Shown here piece after piece: positions 7,273 through 13,529 of a stretch of DNA of 13,529 bases. The notes under the pieces were generated by a model. It did not search any database and had not been told where the DNA came from. It saw only the letters and a program-made list of their open reading frames with translations. The stretch covers positions 1-13,529 of the forward strand of contig JBBSGZ010000098.1 of assembly GCA_038253555.1 (NCBI GenBank), written 5' to 3'. Origin of the DNA: JALYUA01 sp038253555 (GTDB lineage: Bacteria > Acidobacteriota > Thermoanaerobaculia > UBA5066 > Gp7-AA6). Position numbers and translations under genes: made by a program. Position 1 is the stretch's first letter. Every line of letters begins with the position of its first letter.

Positions 7273-7316
7273 TCGACCGCGTTGCGGTTGGACGCACGTA
7301 CCCGCCACTGTCTCCT

Positions 7317-7355
7317 GCGCCCCGGGCCCCTTCAGGTCCGGGGCGCTTCCTTTTT
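7317..7355 (+). terminator. Intrinsic terminator of the BON gene
   Basis: GCGCCCCGGGCC (7317-7328) pairs with GGTCCGGGGCGC (7335-7346), giving a 12-bp stem with one G-U pair and a 6-base loop. TTCCTTTTT follows immediately (7347-7355). It lies 44 bases after the BON stop. On the opposite strand no T run follows the stem, so it is directional for rightward transcription. Its right arm and T tract are also coding sequence of the convergent DUF4442 gene. Confidence 0.88.
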
Positions 7356-7853
7356 GAGGGTGGGCTCCCCCGGAGCGGCTCTGCGACGGACCGAGAGGGT
7401 GAGCTCGAACCGCGCGACCGCTTCGTCTCCCGAAATCGAGGGCACGGTGGCCACAACGCGCACCGGCAGGTTCTCGCGCTCTCCCGTTCTTTCGGCGCGA
7501 TCGAGAAGCTCCCGGACCTCGCGGCCCTGCTCGCAGGAGAAATGAACGTCTCCCTCGGCGCGCCGCAGAAATTCCGCCCGCACGTCCTTGAAGATCACGG
7601 AGATCCGCCCGCCGCGATCTCGCAGCAGCCGGAACCCGAGGAGCGCGGCGGCCGCGTCGGCCCCGGAACAGAGCACTCCGAAATACATCGAACCCAGGTG
7701 ATTGCGGGTCCGCGCCGTGAGAGGGACGGCGAGGACGCATCGCTCTCCATCCATCGCGATCACGGTCGGTCGGATCCAGGCGAGCAGCCGGATGTGGCGC
7801 CAGGCCCACGCGCGAAGCGCCCAGGTCTCCCGCAGCCGCTCGAAGGCCGTCAT
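7332..7853 (-). CDS. DUF4442 hotdog-fold protein (thioesterase-like)
   Basis: This protein has 173 residues. It matches the DUF4442 pattern: a basic/aromatic N-terminal helix (ERLRETWALRAWAWRHIRLLAWIRP), a first strand VIAMDGERCVLAVPLT, the hotdog helix RNHLGSMYFGVLCSGADAAAALL (50-72), and strand ISVIFKDVRAEFLRRAEGDVHFSC (84-107). DUF4442 proteins resemble acyl-CoA thioesterases, but most are uncharacterised and the substrate is unknown. The N51-H52 pair with G54 sits where thioesterases keep their active-site or substrate-binding residues. The ATG at 7853 is preferred because the frame upstream reads as Arg/Pro-rich non-protein-like sequence; the ribosome site is weak. The stop codon at 7332 lies in the loop of the convergent terminator. 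It is divergent from the M14 gene with 141 bases between them. Confidence 0.85.
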   Translation of the reverse strand: MTAFERLRETWALRAWAWRHIRLLAWIRPTVIAMDGERCVLAVPLTARTRNHLGSMYFGVLCSGADAAAALLGFRLLRDRGGRISVIFKDVRAEFLRRAEGDVHFSCEQGREVRELLDRAERTGERENLPVRVVATVPSISGDEAVARFELTLSVRRRAAPGEPTLKKEAPRT

Positions 7854-7961
7854 GGCGGCGATGGTATTTCTTCTTCGGTGAGGACGCTTTCGGGGATGGG
7901 CGCCGAGCGAAACGGCGCGGGCACAGAGCCGCTGGCGATCCGGCGGCGCATCCCGCCCCGC

Positions 7962-7967
7962 TATAGA
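7962..7967 (+). promoter_or_regulatory. TATAGA -10-like element before the M14 gene
   Basis: TATAGACTTTCCC stands 27 bases before the M14 start, with no good -35 hexamer. The same TATAGAnTTTCC string occurs at 11810 before the subtilase start. It fits a sigma-70-type -10 box with start-site sequence. A Shine-Dalgarno AGGAG at 7984-7988 follows, six bases before the ATG. Confidence 0.45.
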
Positions 7968-7994
7968 CTTTCCCAAAACGATCAGGAGTCACCG

Positions 7995-10517
7995 ATGAAG
8001 CTCGTCTGGCGCGCCAGTCTCGCGTTTCTACTTTCCTCGTGCGCGCTGGGCGCGAAGATTTCGACGCCTTCCGAGAGCCTCGGCTTTTCCGTCGGCGCGG
8101 ACCGGCAGTTGGCCGACTACCGGCAGATCGCGACCTACTTCAAGGCGCTCGCGGCCGGCTCGCCGCGCGTGAAGATCGAGATGCTGGGCAAGACGACGCT
8201 CGGCGAGGACATGTTCCTGGCGGTGATCTCGTCGGAGGAAAATATCCAGAATCTGCCGAGGCTTCGTGAAATCTCGCGGCGCCTGGCCGACCCTCGCGGC
8301 CTTTCGGAGGCCGACACGGCGGCCCTCGCGCGCGAAGGACGGGTCATTCTCCTGATCACCTGCAATATCCATTCGACCGAAATCGGGGCCTCTCAAATGG
8401 CGATGGAGTGGGCGCACGCTCTCGCCACCGCGACAGACGCGGAAACGAAGAGGCGGCTCGACCGCGTCGTGCTGCTCCTCGTTCCTTCGCTGAACCCCGA
8501 CGGCCAGATCATGGAGACGGAGTGGTACCGGAAGAATCTCGGGACGAAGTACGAGGGCAGCCGCATGCCGTGGCTGTACCACCATTACGTCGGCCACGAC
8601 GACAACCGGGACTGGTACATGCTGACGCAGAAGGAGACCCGCGCGATGACGCGCGCCGCGTACCTCGAGTGGTTCCCGCAGGTGTGGCTCGACGAGCACC
8701 AGATGGGTTCCACCGGTCCGCGCATCTTCGTGCCGCCGTACGCCGACCCCGTCGACACGGACATCCATCCGCTCGTCTGGCGCGAGGTGAATCTGATCGG
8801 CTCGAACATGGCGCTCCGGATGGAGCAGGCCGGGAAGTCCGGAATCATTTACGGGTACTCGTATGACGCGTACTGGCCGGGCGGCACGAAGAACACGGCC
8901 TGGTACAAGAACATCTCAGGGCTTTTGACGGAGGTCGCCTCCGCGCGCATGGCCACCCCTATCTCGATTGCTCCGGGCGAGCTCTCCGGCGGCCGGAAAG
9001 GGCTGGTCGAGTACGGTCCGCAGACGAACTTTCCAAATCCCTGGCCGGGCGGAGTCTGGCGGCTGCGCGACATCATGGATTACGAGCGCATCGCGTCGGA
9101 CGCGATCTTAGAAACGTGCGCGGATCGGAAGGAAGACTTCCTCCGCGACATGGCGGCGCGGGCGCGGACCTCGATCGCCGCCGCGGGCCCCAGGGACGCG
9201 TTTCGCTTTCCCGCGTCTCAACGGGATCGCGCGACGTCTCTCCGACTCGCGCAGCTGATGGTGGACCATGGTGTCGAGGTGAAGAGCGGTTCCAATGGCG
9301 ACGTCTGGATTCCGCTCGCGCAGCCGTACGGTCGCTTCGTCACCGAGATGCTGACCACGCAGCGCTACCCCGAGGTGAAGCTCGTTCCCGGCAGGGAAAT
9401 CGTGCGGCCGTACGATGTCGCCGCCTGGTCCCTCCCGCTCATGATGGGCGTCGAGGCGGAACGCGCGCTTCTGCCGGAGGGATTGAGACCGTTCGCAATG
9501 CCCCCGGCCGCCGCGCCCTCGAGCGCGGCCGCGTACGCGCTCGCACCCGGAAGCGCCGAGAACGCGAAGGCCGTCAACGCGGCCCTGCGCGGGAAGGGAT
9601 CCGTCTCGATCGTGCGCGCCCCGTGGAGAGAGGGCGGTCGAGAGTGGCCCGCGGGAACCGTGGTCTTCGATGGAACCGCCGCGAAGGCCGCCGCCGCCGC
9701 GGCATCACCCGGAGTCGGCTGGACGGCGGTGCCGGGCGCGCCCGCGGGAGCGGAGAAGCTCACAGCGCCGCGCGTCGCCCTCTACAAGCCGTGGGCCGCC
9801 TCCATGGACGAGGGCTGGACCCGATGGGTGCTCGAACAGTACGGCTTCGACCCGAAGAACGTGGACAACAAGACGATCCGCGCGGGCAAGCTCAAAGACG
9901 CGTTCGACGTGCTCGTGCTGCCGGATGTCGACAAGGAGATCATCGACAAGGGCAAGCCGAAGGTGGAGGAGGGCGCGATGAAATATTTCGCCGAGCTCCC
10001 CGCCGACTACGCCGGCGGCCTCGAGAAGGAGGGAACAAAGGCCCTGAAGGAATTTGTCGAGGCCGGCGGAACGATCGTCGCGCTCGCGGGGTCCTCGGAC
10101 TGGGTTTTGGACGAGCTCAACGTGCCGGTCCGCAACACCCTCTCGAAAGTGAAAGCGGAGGACTTCGGTCTCCCGGGATCGATCCTCCGGGTGCATGTCT
10201 TTCCGCATCCCGTCACGTACGGACTTCCGGATGAGGCCGCCGTGTTCGCCGACGCGCCGATCGCTTTCCAGACGGCCGTTCCGGGCGCAGAGATGGAACG
10301 CTGGGTCCTCGCGTCCTATCCGACCGATCCGCGCGACATCCTGCTCTCGGGCTGGATCCGCGGAGAGGATCGCCTGGCGCGGCGCGCGGCGGCGGTCGCG
10401 ATGACTTACGGCAAGGGCCGCATCGTGCTGCTCGGGTTCCGGGCCCAGCACCGCGCGCAGACGCACGGCACCTACCCGTTTCTCTTCAACGCTCTGTACT
10501 GGTCGGTCGCGAAGTGA
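7995..10517 (+). CDS. Secreted M14-family zinc carboxypeptidase-like protein
   Basis: This protein has 840 residues. The start has a good AGGAG ribosome site; the same frame is open far upstream, but that part overlaps the DUF4442 and BON genes and is not protein-like. Residues 1-20 are an export signal with a possible lipobox L13-S-S-C16. The M14 peptidase fold spans about 35-380: zinc ligands H126 and E129 in NIHSTEIG, SLNPDGQ (165-171), DDNRDWYM (202-209), third zinc-ligand candidate H235 in WLDEHQMG, and a likely catalytic E313 in LLTEVAS. Residues about 590-840 form a second alpha/beta domain with GGTIVALAGSSDWV and end in GKGRIVLLGFRAQHR, resembling the glutamine-amidotransferase-like C-terminal domains of large M14 proteins. 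It probably trims peptides outside the cytoplasm. It is first in a four-gene block; the next gene starts within 50 bases. The substrate is unknown. Confidence 0.9.
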   Translation: MKLVWRASLAFLLSSCALGAKISTPSESLGFSVGADRQLADYRQIATYFKALAAGSPRVKIEMLGKTTLGEDMFLAVISSEENIQNLPRLREISRRLADPRGLSEADTAALAREGRVILLITCNIHSTEIGASQMAMEWAHALATATDAETKRRLDRVVLLLVPSLNPDGQIMETEWYRKNLGTKYEGSRMPWLYHHYVGHDDNRDWYMLTQKETRAMTRAAYLEWFPQVWLDEHQMGSTGPRIFVPPYADPVDTDIHPLVWREVNLIGSNMALRMEQAGKSGIIYGYSYDAYWPGGTKNTAWYKNISGLLTEVASARMATPISIAPGELSGGRKGLVEYGPQTNFPNPWPGGVWRLRDIMDYERIASDAILETCADRKEDFLRDMAARARTSIAAAGPRDAFRFPASQRDRATSLRLAQLMVDHGVEVKSGSNGDVWIPLAQPYGRFVTEMLTTQRYPEVKLVPGREIVRPYDVAAWSLPLMMGVEAERALLPEGLRPFAMPPAAAPSSAAAYALAPGSAENAKAVNAALRGKGSVSIVRAPWREGGREWPAGTVVFDGTAAKAAAAAASPGVGWTAVPGAPAGAEKLTAPRVALYKPWAASMDEGWTRWVLEQYGFDPKNVDNKTIRAGKLKDAFDVLVLPDVDKEIIDKGKPKVEEGAMKYFAELPADYAGGLEKEGTKALKEFVEAGGTIVALAGSSDWVLDELNVPVRNTLSKVKAEDFGLPGSILRVHVFPHPVTYGLPDEAAVFADAPIAFQTAVPGAEMERWVLASYPTDPRDILLSGWIRGEDRLARRAAAVAMTYGKGRIVLLGFRAQHRAQTHGTYPFLFNALYWSVAK

Positions 10518-10564
10518 GCGGCGAATATGCTCAAGGCACGAGAAATGCTCCTCGTTCGTTTCGC

Positions 10565-11008
10565 ATGAGAAGACTCCTGCTTCTCTTCGGGTTGGTCGCG
10601 GTGGCGGCCACGCTCGTGATGTGCCGGTCGACGAAGAGGAGCGTCGCCCGGATGTCGGGCCCGGCGCCCGCGCCCACGGCCGCGCGTCCCGCCGCCTCCC
10701 CCGCTCCGCCGCCGACGGCGGGGATCACCCCCCTGCCGGTCGCGACGCCCGCCAGTCCTTCCCGGTATGACCGTGCGCCCGGCGTTCTTTACGAAGAGAC
10801 GCGCCCGGCCCCTCCCGTGCCCCCGCCGACTCCCACCCTGAGGCCGAGTGCGGCGGCCGCTCCGGCCCCCGGCGCGGCCTCCGGCTCCTCCCGGACCTCC
10901 GGGGCGAAGCCGACACCGACCCGCAAGCCCGGCGCCTATTACGAAGATCCCGAGACCCCCTTCCGCACACCGACGCCGCGCCCGACGCCGCCGTCCCCCG
11001 GCGGCTAG
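10565..11008 (+). CDS. Small Pro/Ala-rich protein with N-terminal membrane anchor (hypothetical)
   Basis: This protein has 147 residues from the ATG at 10565. The N-terminus MRRLLLLFGLVAVAATLVMC is a positively charged hydrophobic anchor or signal; the Cys lacks a proper lipobox residue before it (Met). The rest is Pro/Ala/Thr-rich and looks disordered. Two related segments are visible: APGVLYEETRPAPPVPPPTP and KPGAYYEDPETPFRTPTPRP. A GTG at 10514 in the same frame overlaps the M14 stop by four bases (GTGA) and would add 17 residues. I prefer 10565 because the anchor then starts at the N-terminus, but neither start has a clear ribosome site. I do not recognise a family. Coding status is supported by tight spacing on both sides and by the signal-like N-terminus. 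Confidence 0.65.
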   Translation: MRRLLLLFGLVAVAATLVMCRSTKRSVARMSGPAPAPTAARPAASPAPPPTAGITPLPVATPASPSRYDRAPGVLYEETRPAPPVPPPTPTLRPSAAAAPAPGAASGSSRTSGAKPTPTRKPGAYYEDPETPFRTPTPRPTPPSPGG

Positions 11009-11019
11009 GAGTCCGGTCG

Positions 11020-11814
11020 ATGGCGGAACAGGCGGAGGCGGAGGCGGACGCGGACGCTCTCCTCCGGCACTTTCGAACGGCTTTCGCCGCGGATCCGGCC
11101 CGTGCGTACTCCGAGTGGTACCGCGCCCAGGAGGAGCTGCGCGAAAAAGGACCCGCCGCCCTGGCCCGCGGGCTGGCCGACGATCTCTGGTCGGAGCACG
11201 ACGCGCTCTCCTTCGCGACGGAGGCGGACCGCGCGCGATTTCTTCACAACCTCGCGGTCTTCTTCGGCAGCTCGGGTCCGGCGGCGGATCTCTCCCGGGC
11301 GCGCGAGCTTTTCGGAAGGGCGCTCGATCACTTTTCCTCCGACGACGACGGCGGATGGCGGGCCCGCGCCCACCACAACTTTGCCACGGCTCTCTCCAAC
11401 CTCGGCGAAGACCCGGAACTGCTTCAGGAGTCCGTGCTTCTGTTCGAGCGGGCGCTCGCGTGGCGCAATCAGGAACGGGAGATCGCCCGCGGCGTGACGC
11501 TTCACAACATGGGGCGCGCGCTGCATCGCTGGGCCGAGCTCGATCCGGCCCGCTCGAGCGAGCTTCTCGAAAGGAGCTCCGCAGCATTTTCGGAAGCCGT
11601 CGAGATTCGAGGGCGGCACGGGCTCGACGAGGGCCGCGCGCTGTCGCTCTTCCAGCTCGGTCTGGCCCTCGAGGCTCTGGGGACAGTCGGGGAGGCCGCC
11701 CGCGCTTTCGAAGATGCCGCGGCAGAATTCGACCGGCTCGGAAAATCCAACTCGGCCGCCGTCGCGCGCCTGCGGCTCGAGGCGCTGACCGGGCCCCTCG
11801 ATCGCCGGGTATAG
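11020..11814 (+). CDS. TPR-repeat protein
   Basis: This is a 264-residue, Ala/Leu/Glu-rich all-helical protein with no signal peptide, so it is probably cytoplasmic. Four TPR-like helix pairs can be read: RFLHNLAVFFG...RELFGRALDHF (73-105), HHNFATALSNLG...LLFERALAW (118-148), VTLHNMGRALHRW...AAFSEAVEIR (159-197) and ALSLFQLGLALEALG...AFEDAAAEFDRLG (207-241). TPR arrays bind partner proteins; none is indicated here. The ATG has an AGGAG site (11007-11011) overlapping the previous stop codon, a sign of translational coupling. Its own TAG stop (11812-11814) lies within the TATAGA element preceding the subtilase. Context suggests an adaptor or regulator for the adjacent exported peptidases, but that is inference. 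Confidence 0.85.
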   Translation: MAEQAEAEADADALLRHFRTAFAADPARAYSEWYRAQEELREKGPAALARGLADDLWSEHDALSFATEADRARFLHNLAVFFGSSGPAADLSRARELFGRALDHFSSDDDGGWRARAHHNFATALSNLGEDPELLQESVLLFERALAWRNQEREIARGVTLHNMGRALHRWAELDPARSSELLERSSAAFSEAVEIRGRHGLDEGRALSLFQLGLALEALGTVGEAARAFEDAAAEFDRLGKSNSAAVARLRLEALTGPLDRRV

Positions 11815-11815
11815 A
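11810..11815 (+). promoter_or_regulatory. TATAGA -10-like element before the subtilase gene
   Basis: TATAGAGTTTCCAAA overlaps the stop codon of the TPR gene and lies 20 bases before the GTG (29 before the ATG) of the subtilase. CTGACC at 11785-11790 is a weak -35 candidate with a 19-base spacer. It matches the element at 7962. It may give the subtilase its own internal promoter. Confidence 0.4.
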
Positions 11816-11835
11816 GTTTCCAAAGAAAATCGACG

Positions 11836-13389
11836 GTGCGCCGGATGGACATCCGATTCGTCTGCCTCGGTCTGCTCGCGGGCGGCCCCGCGGCCTTCGC
11901 GGCCGCGACGGCGACGGTGTGGAATCTGGAGCTGCCCCGGGGCCGCACCGCGCGCACGACCGTGACCGTCTCGAATCGCTGCCTGGCCGCCCACGGCTTC
12001 GAAGTGACGGGCGATCCGAAGGCCCCGTGGCTCGCTTTCCCGGGGGCCACGACCGTGACGGTGCCTGCCGGAGGGCGCGTCGCCGTCGAGGCGTCCGTCG
12101 ACGCGCGCAGGCTCGACCCGGGGGAGCATTCGGCCGTCGTGACCGTGCGTTGCGCCGACTGCGGCGCGGAGCCCGCGTGCACTCAGAATCGCGACCTCTT
12201 CGATGCGCGCTTGAAGGTCCTCTGGTCGGACGAGGACTTGCGGTCTTTCCGCGCTGAGGAGGTTTTCCCCGGCGAGTTTCTCGCCGTGGTCGAGCCGACG
12301 TTCGATCCGAAGGGGTTCCGGCAGCTGGAAAAGCGGCTCGGGCTCGACCTCGCGAGCTCCTTCGACCTGCCGACGATCGGCCGGCGGGTGCTCCTGCTGC
12401 GCGCGTCGGCCTCCGCCTCGCCGCAGGGAGTGGGAGAGGTGGTGGAAGGTCTCCAGAAGGATCCCTCCATCAGGCTCGCGCAGCCGAACTTCCTGTACGA
12501 AGTGGCCCAGCGATCCTCCGACGACCCCTACCGGGAGCGGCAATACGCCCTCGATCACATGGGGGCGGCGCGCGTGGAGGAGCGCGCCACCGGCCGCCGC
12601 GTGACCGTCGCGGTGCTCGATTCGCTCGTCAACGGGAAGCATCCCGACTTGGACGGCGCGGTGATCGAACGGGCCGACTTCTTCGCGAGAGCCGCGGCCC
12701 TCGCCACGGAAGGACATGGCACCGCGATGGCGGGCATCATCGCGGCCAGGGCCCACAACGGCATCGGCATCGCGGGCGTCGCGCCCGGCGCCGTCCTGCT
12801 CGCGGTCCGGGTCTGCGGCTCCCCCGCCAGCCACGCCCACGAGGTCTGCTCGTCCGAGGCGGTCGCCCGGGGGCTCGACTTTTCCACGGGTCGCGGCGCG
12901 CGCGTGGTGAACATGAGCCTCGCCGGCCCCTTCGATCCGCTCGTCGCGCGGCTGGTCTACCGTTCTGTCGAGGGCGGCGCCGTCCTCGTGGCCGCGACCG
13001 GCAACGACGGCGCGGCCGTGAAATTTCCGGCCGGCTACGAGCCGGTCATCGCGGTGACCGCGATCGACCGGGAAGACCGCCTTTATGCCCGCGCGAACCG
13101 GGGGCCGCGGGTCGACATCGCGGCGCCGGGTGTCGACATCTTCACACTGGCAGCCCAGTCCTTCGGGCCGACGACCGGGACCTCGCCGGCCGCGGCGCAC
13201 GTCTCCGGCGCGGCCGCCCTGCTCCTCCAGGTGCGTCCGGAGCTGACGCCCGCCGAAGTGCGTCGGCTGCTCATGGAAACCGCGCGCGATCTGGGCCCCC
13301 CGGGCCGCGACGACGAGTTCGGGAGCGGCGCCCTGAACGTTTGCCGCGCCATCTCGCAATTGACGGGGGACGCGGCGCTCTGCCGCTAG
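11836..13389 (+). CDS. Secreted subtilisin-like serine protease (S8) with N-terminal Ig/BACON-like domain and prodomain
   Basis: This protein has 517 residues if the GTG at 11836 is used; an ATG at 11845 is the alternative. The GTG gives a typical MRRMDIRF signal start, with cleavage likely after AFA (about 22). Layout: a beta-rich domain (about 26-115) with WLAFPGATTVTVPAGGRVAVE and C106-x2-C109-x5-C115, resembling BACON/Ig-like domains; an I9-type inhibitory prodomain (about 138-223) ending in RLAQPNFLYE; and the S8 catalytic domain (about 235-508). Triad: D262 (AVLDSLVNGKHPDL), H294 (EGHGTAMAG), S450 (TGTSPAAAHVSG); oxyanion N390 (AATGNDGA). All catalytic residues are present, so an active extracellular or periplasmic protease is expected. 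The Asp motif is unusual (DSLVNG instead of the common DTGV). C327/C338 and C503/C516 could form disulfides. It is last in the plus-strand block; the substrate is unknown. Confidence 0.92.
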   Translation: MRRMDIRFVCLGLLAGGPAAFAAATATVWNLELPRGRTARTTVTVSNRCLAAHGFEVTGDPKAPWLAFPGATTVTVPAGGRVAVEASVDARRLDPGEHSAVVTVRCADCGAEPACTQNRDLFDARLKVLWSDEDLRSFRAEEVFPGEFLAVVEPTFDPKGFRQLEKRLGLDLASSFDLPTIGRRVLLLRASASASPQGVGEVVEGLQKDPSIRLAQPNFLYEVAQRSSDDPYRERQYALDHMGAARVEERATGRRVTVAVLDSLVNGKHPDLDGAVIERADFFARAAALATEGHGTAMAGIIAARAHNGIGIAGVAPGAVLLAVRVCGSPASHAHEVCSSEAVARGLDFSTGRGARVVNMSLAGPFDPLVARLVYRSVEGGAVLVAATGNDGAAVKFPAGYEPVIAVTAIDREDRLYARANRGPRVDIAAPGVDIFTLAAQSFGPTTGTSPAAAHVSGAAALLLQVRPELTPAEVRRLLMETARDLGPPGRDDEFGSGALNVCRAISQLTGDAALCR

Positions 13390-13529
13390 GGAGTCTGTCC
13401 GAGTAATGCTAAAAACCGAGATCTCGGGGGTACTGAAACCCCTCGGCACGTGACGATCGGGCGTTAGGGGCCAACTGTGGCGAAAAAGAGTTTTCACTTT
13501 CTCTCGTTTTCGATTACCTGGACGGGCTC
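13390..13529. other. Non-coding tail with palindromes, possible repeat or mobile-element end
   Basis: No gene is supported here. CCGAGATCTCGG (13416-13427) is a perfect 12-base palindrome, followed by GGGG-N8-CCCC and CTCGG, so alternative hairpins can form. Further on, CGAAAA-AGAG (13481-13490) can pair with CTCT-CG-TTTTCG (13501-13512) with a two-base bulge. There is no stem followed directly by a T tract, so no clear terminator for the protease operon. Base use is more AT-rich than the neighbouring genes. Confidence 0.4.

Noticed and set aside
7089..7994. Upstream extension of the M14 gene to a start at 7089
   Set aside because: The extra 302 residues overlap the BON gene end, the terminator and the whole DUF4442 gene, and are not protein-like. 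The ATG at 7995 has a ribosome site and a signal peptide.
7272..7994. Riboswitch upstream of the M14 gene
   Set aside because: Most of this stretch is the convergent DUF4442 gene and the remaining 141 bases show no conserved aptamer core that I recognise.
11005..13497. 830-residue minus-strand open frame over the TPR and subtilase genes
   Set aside because: The plus strand carries an intact catalytic triad and TPR motifs; the antisense frame has only compositionally biased sequence.
1..13529. tRNA, rRNA, phage or plasmid functions
   Set aside because: No cloverleaf with a CCA end, no rRNA-like conserved stretch, and no integrase, transposase or replication gene could be read on either strand.

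Overview
The window is a GC-rich (roughly two-thirds G+C by eye) bacterial chromosomal segment with seven complete protein genes, one gene cut by the left edge, and one small membrane-anchored protein. Long spurious open frames on the opposite strands are a by-product of the base composition. The mix (housekeeping mfd/iscS, a long ThyX-family protein, a large secreted M14 peptidase, a BON-domain protein with a Gly/Ser/Tyr/Gln tail) looks like an environmental Acidobacteriota-type genome, but this is an impression. Myxococcota or Gemmatimonadota are not excluded and there is no rRNA or marker to settle it.

Layout. (1) 1-3577, minus strand: iscS-type cysteine desulfurase followed after 19 bases by mfd (first 772 codons only; the gene continues beyond base 1). 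(2) 3578-3902: a divergent intergenic region with a G-rich block, a C-rich 14-base tandem repeat and a small inverted repeat. (3) 3903-5495, plus: a 530-residue protein built from two ThyX-like halves, each keeping a different part of the ThyX active-site signature. (4) 5496-5907: an intergenic region with a CCCTCACCCC-type palindromic repeat and a strongly structured multi-hairpin element. (5) 5908-7272, plus: a BON-domain protein with a 220-residue YGSQ-repeat low-complexity domain, ended by a strong intrinsic terminator. (6) 7332-7853, minus: a DUF4442 hotdog-fold protein whose last codons lie inside that terminator. (7) 7995-13389, plus: a probable operon of a secreted M14 metallopeptidase-like protein, a Pro-rich membrane-anchored protein, a TPR protein and a secreted subtilase. 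(8) 13390-13529: palindromic, AT-richer non-coding sequence running to the right edge.

How the parts relate. iscS and mfd are probably co-transcribed but have no obvious functional link. The four-gene plus-strand block looks like an extracytoplasmic proteolysis locus: two exported peptidases flank an anchored Pro-rich protein and a cytoplasmic TPR adaptor. The two peptidase genes are each preceded at similar distance by the same TATAGAnTTTCC motif, so they may share a promoter type. The most unusual items are the tandem, apparently complementary ThyX halves and the FUS-like low-complexity domain fused to BON.
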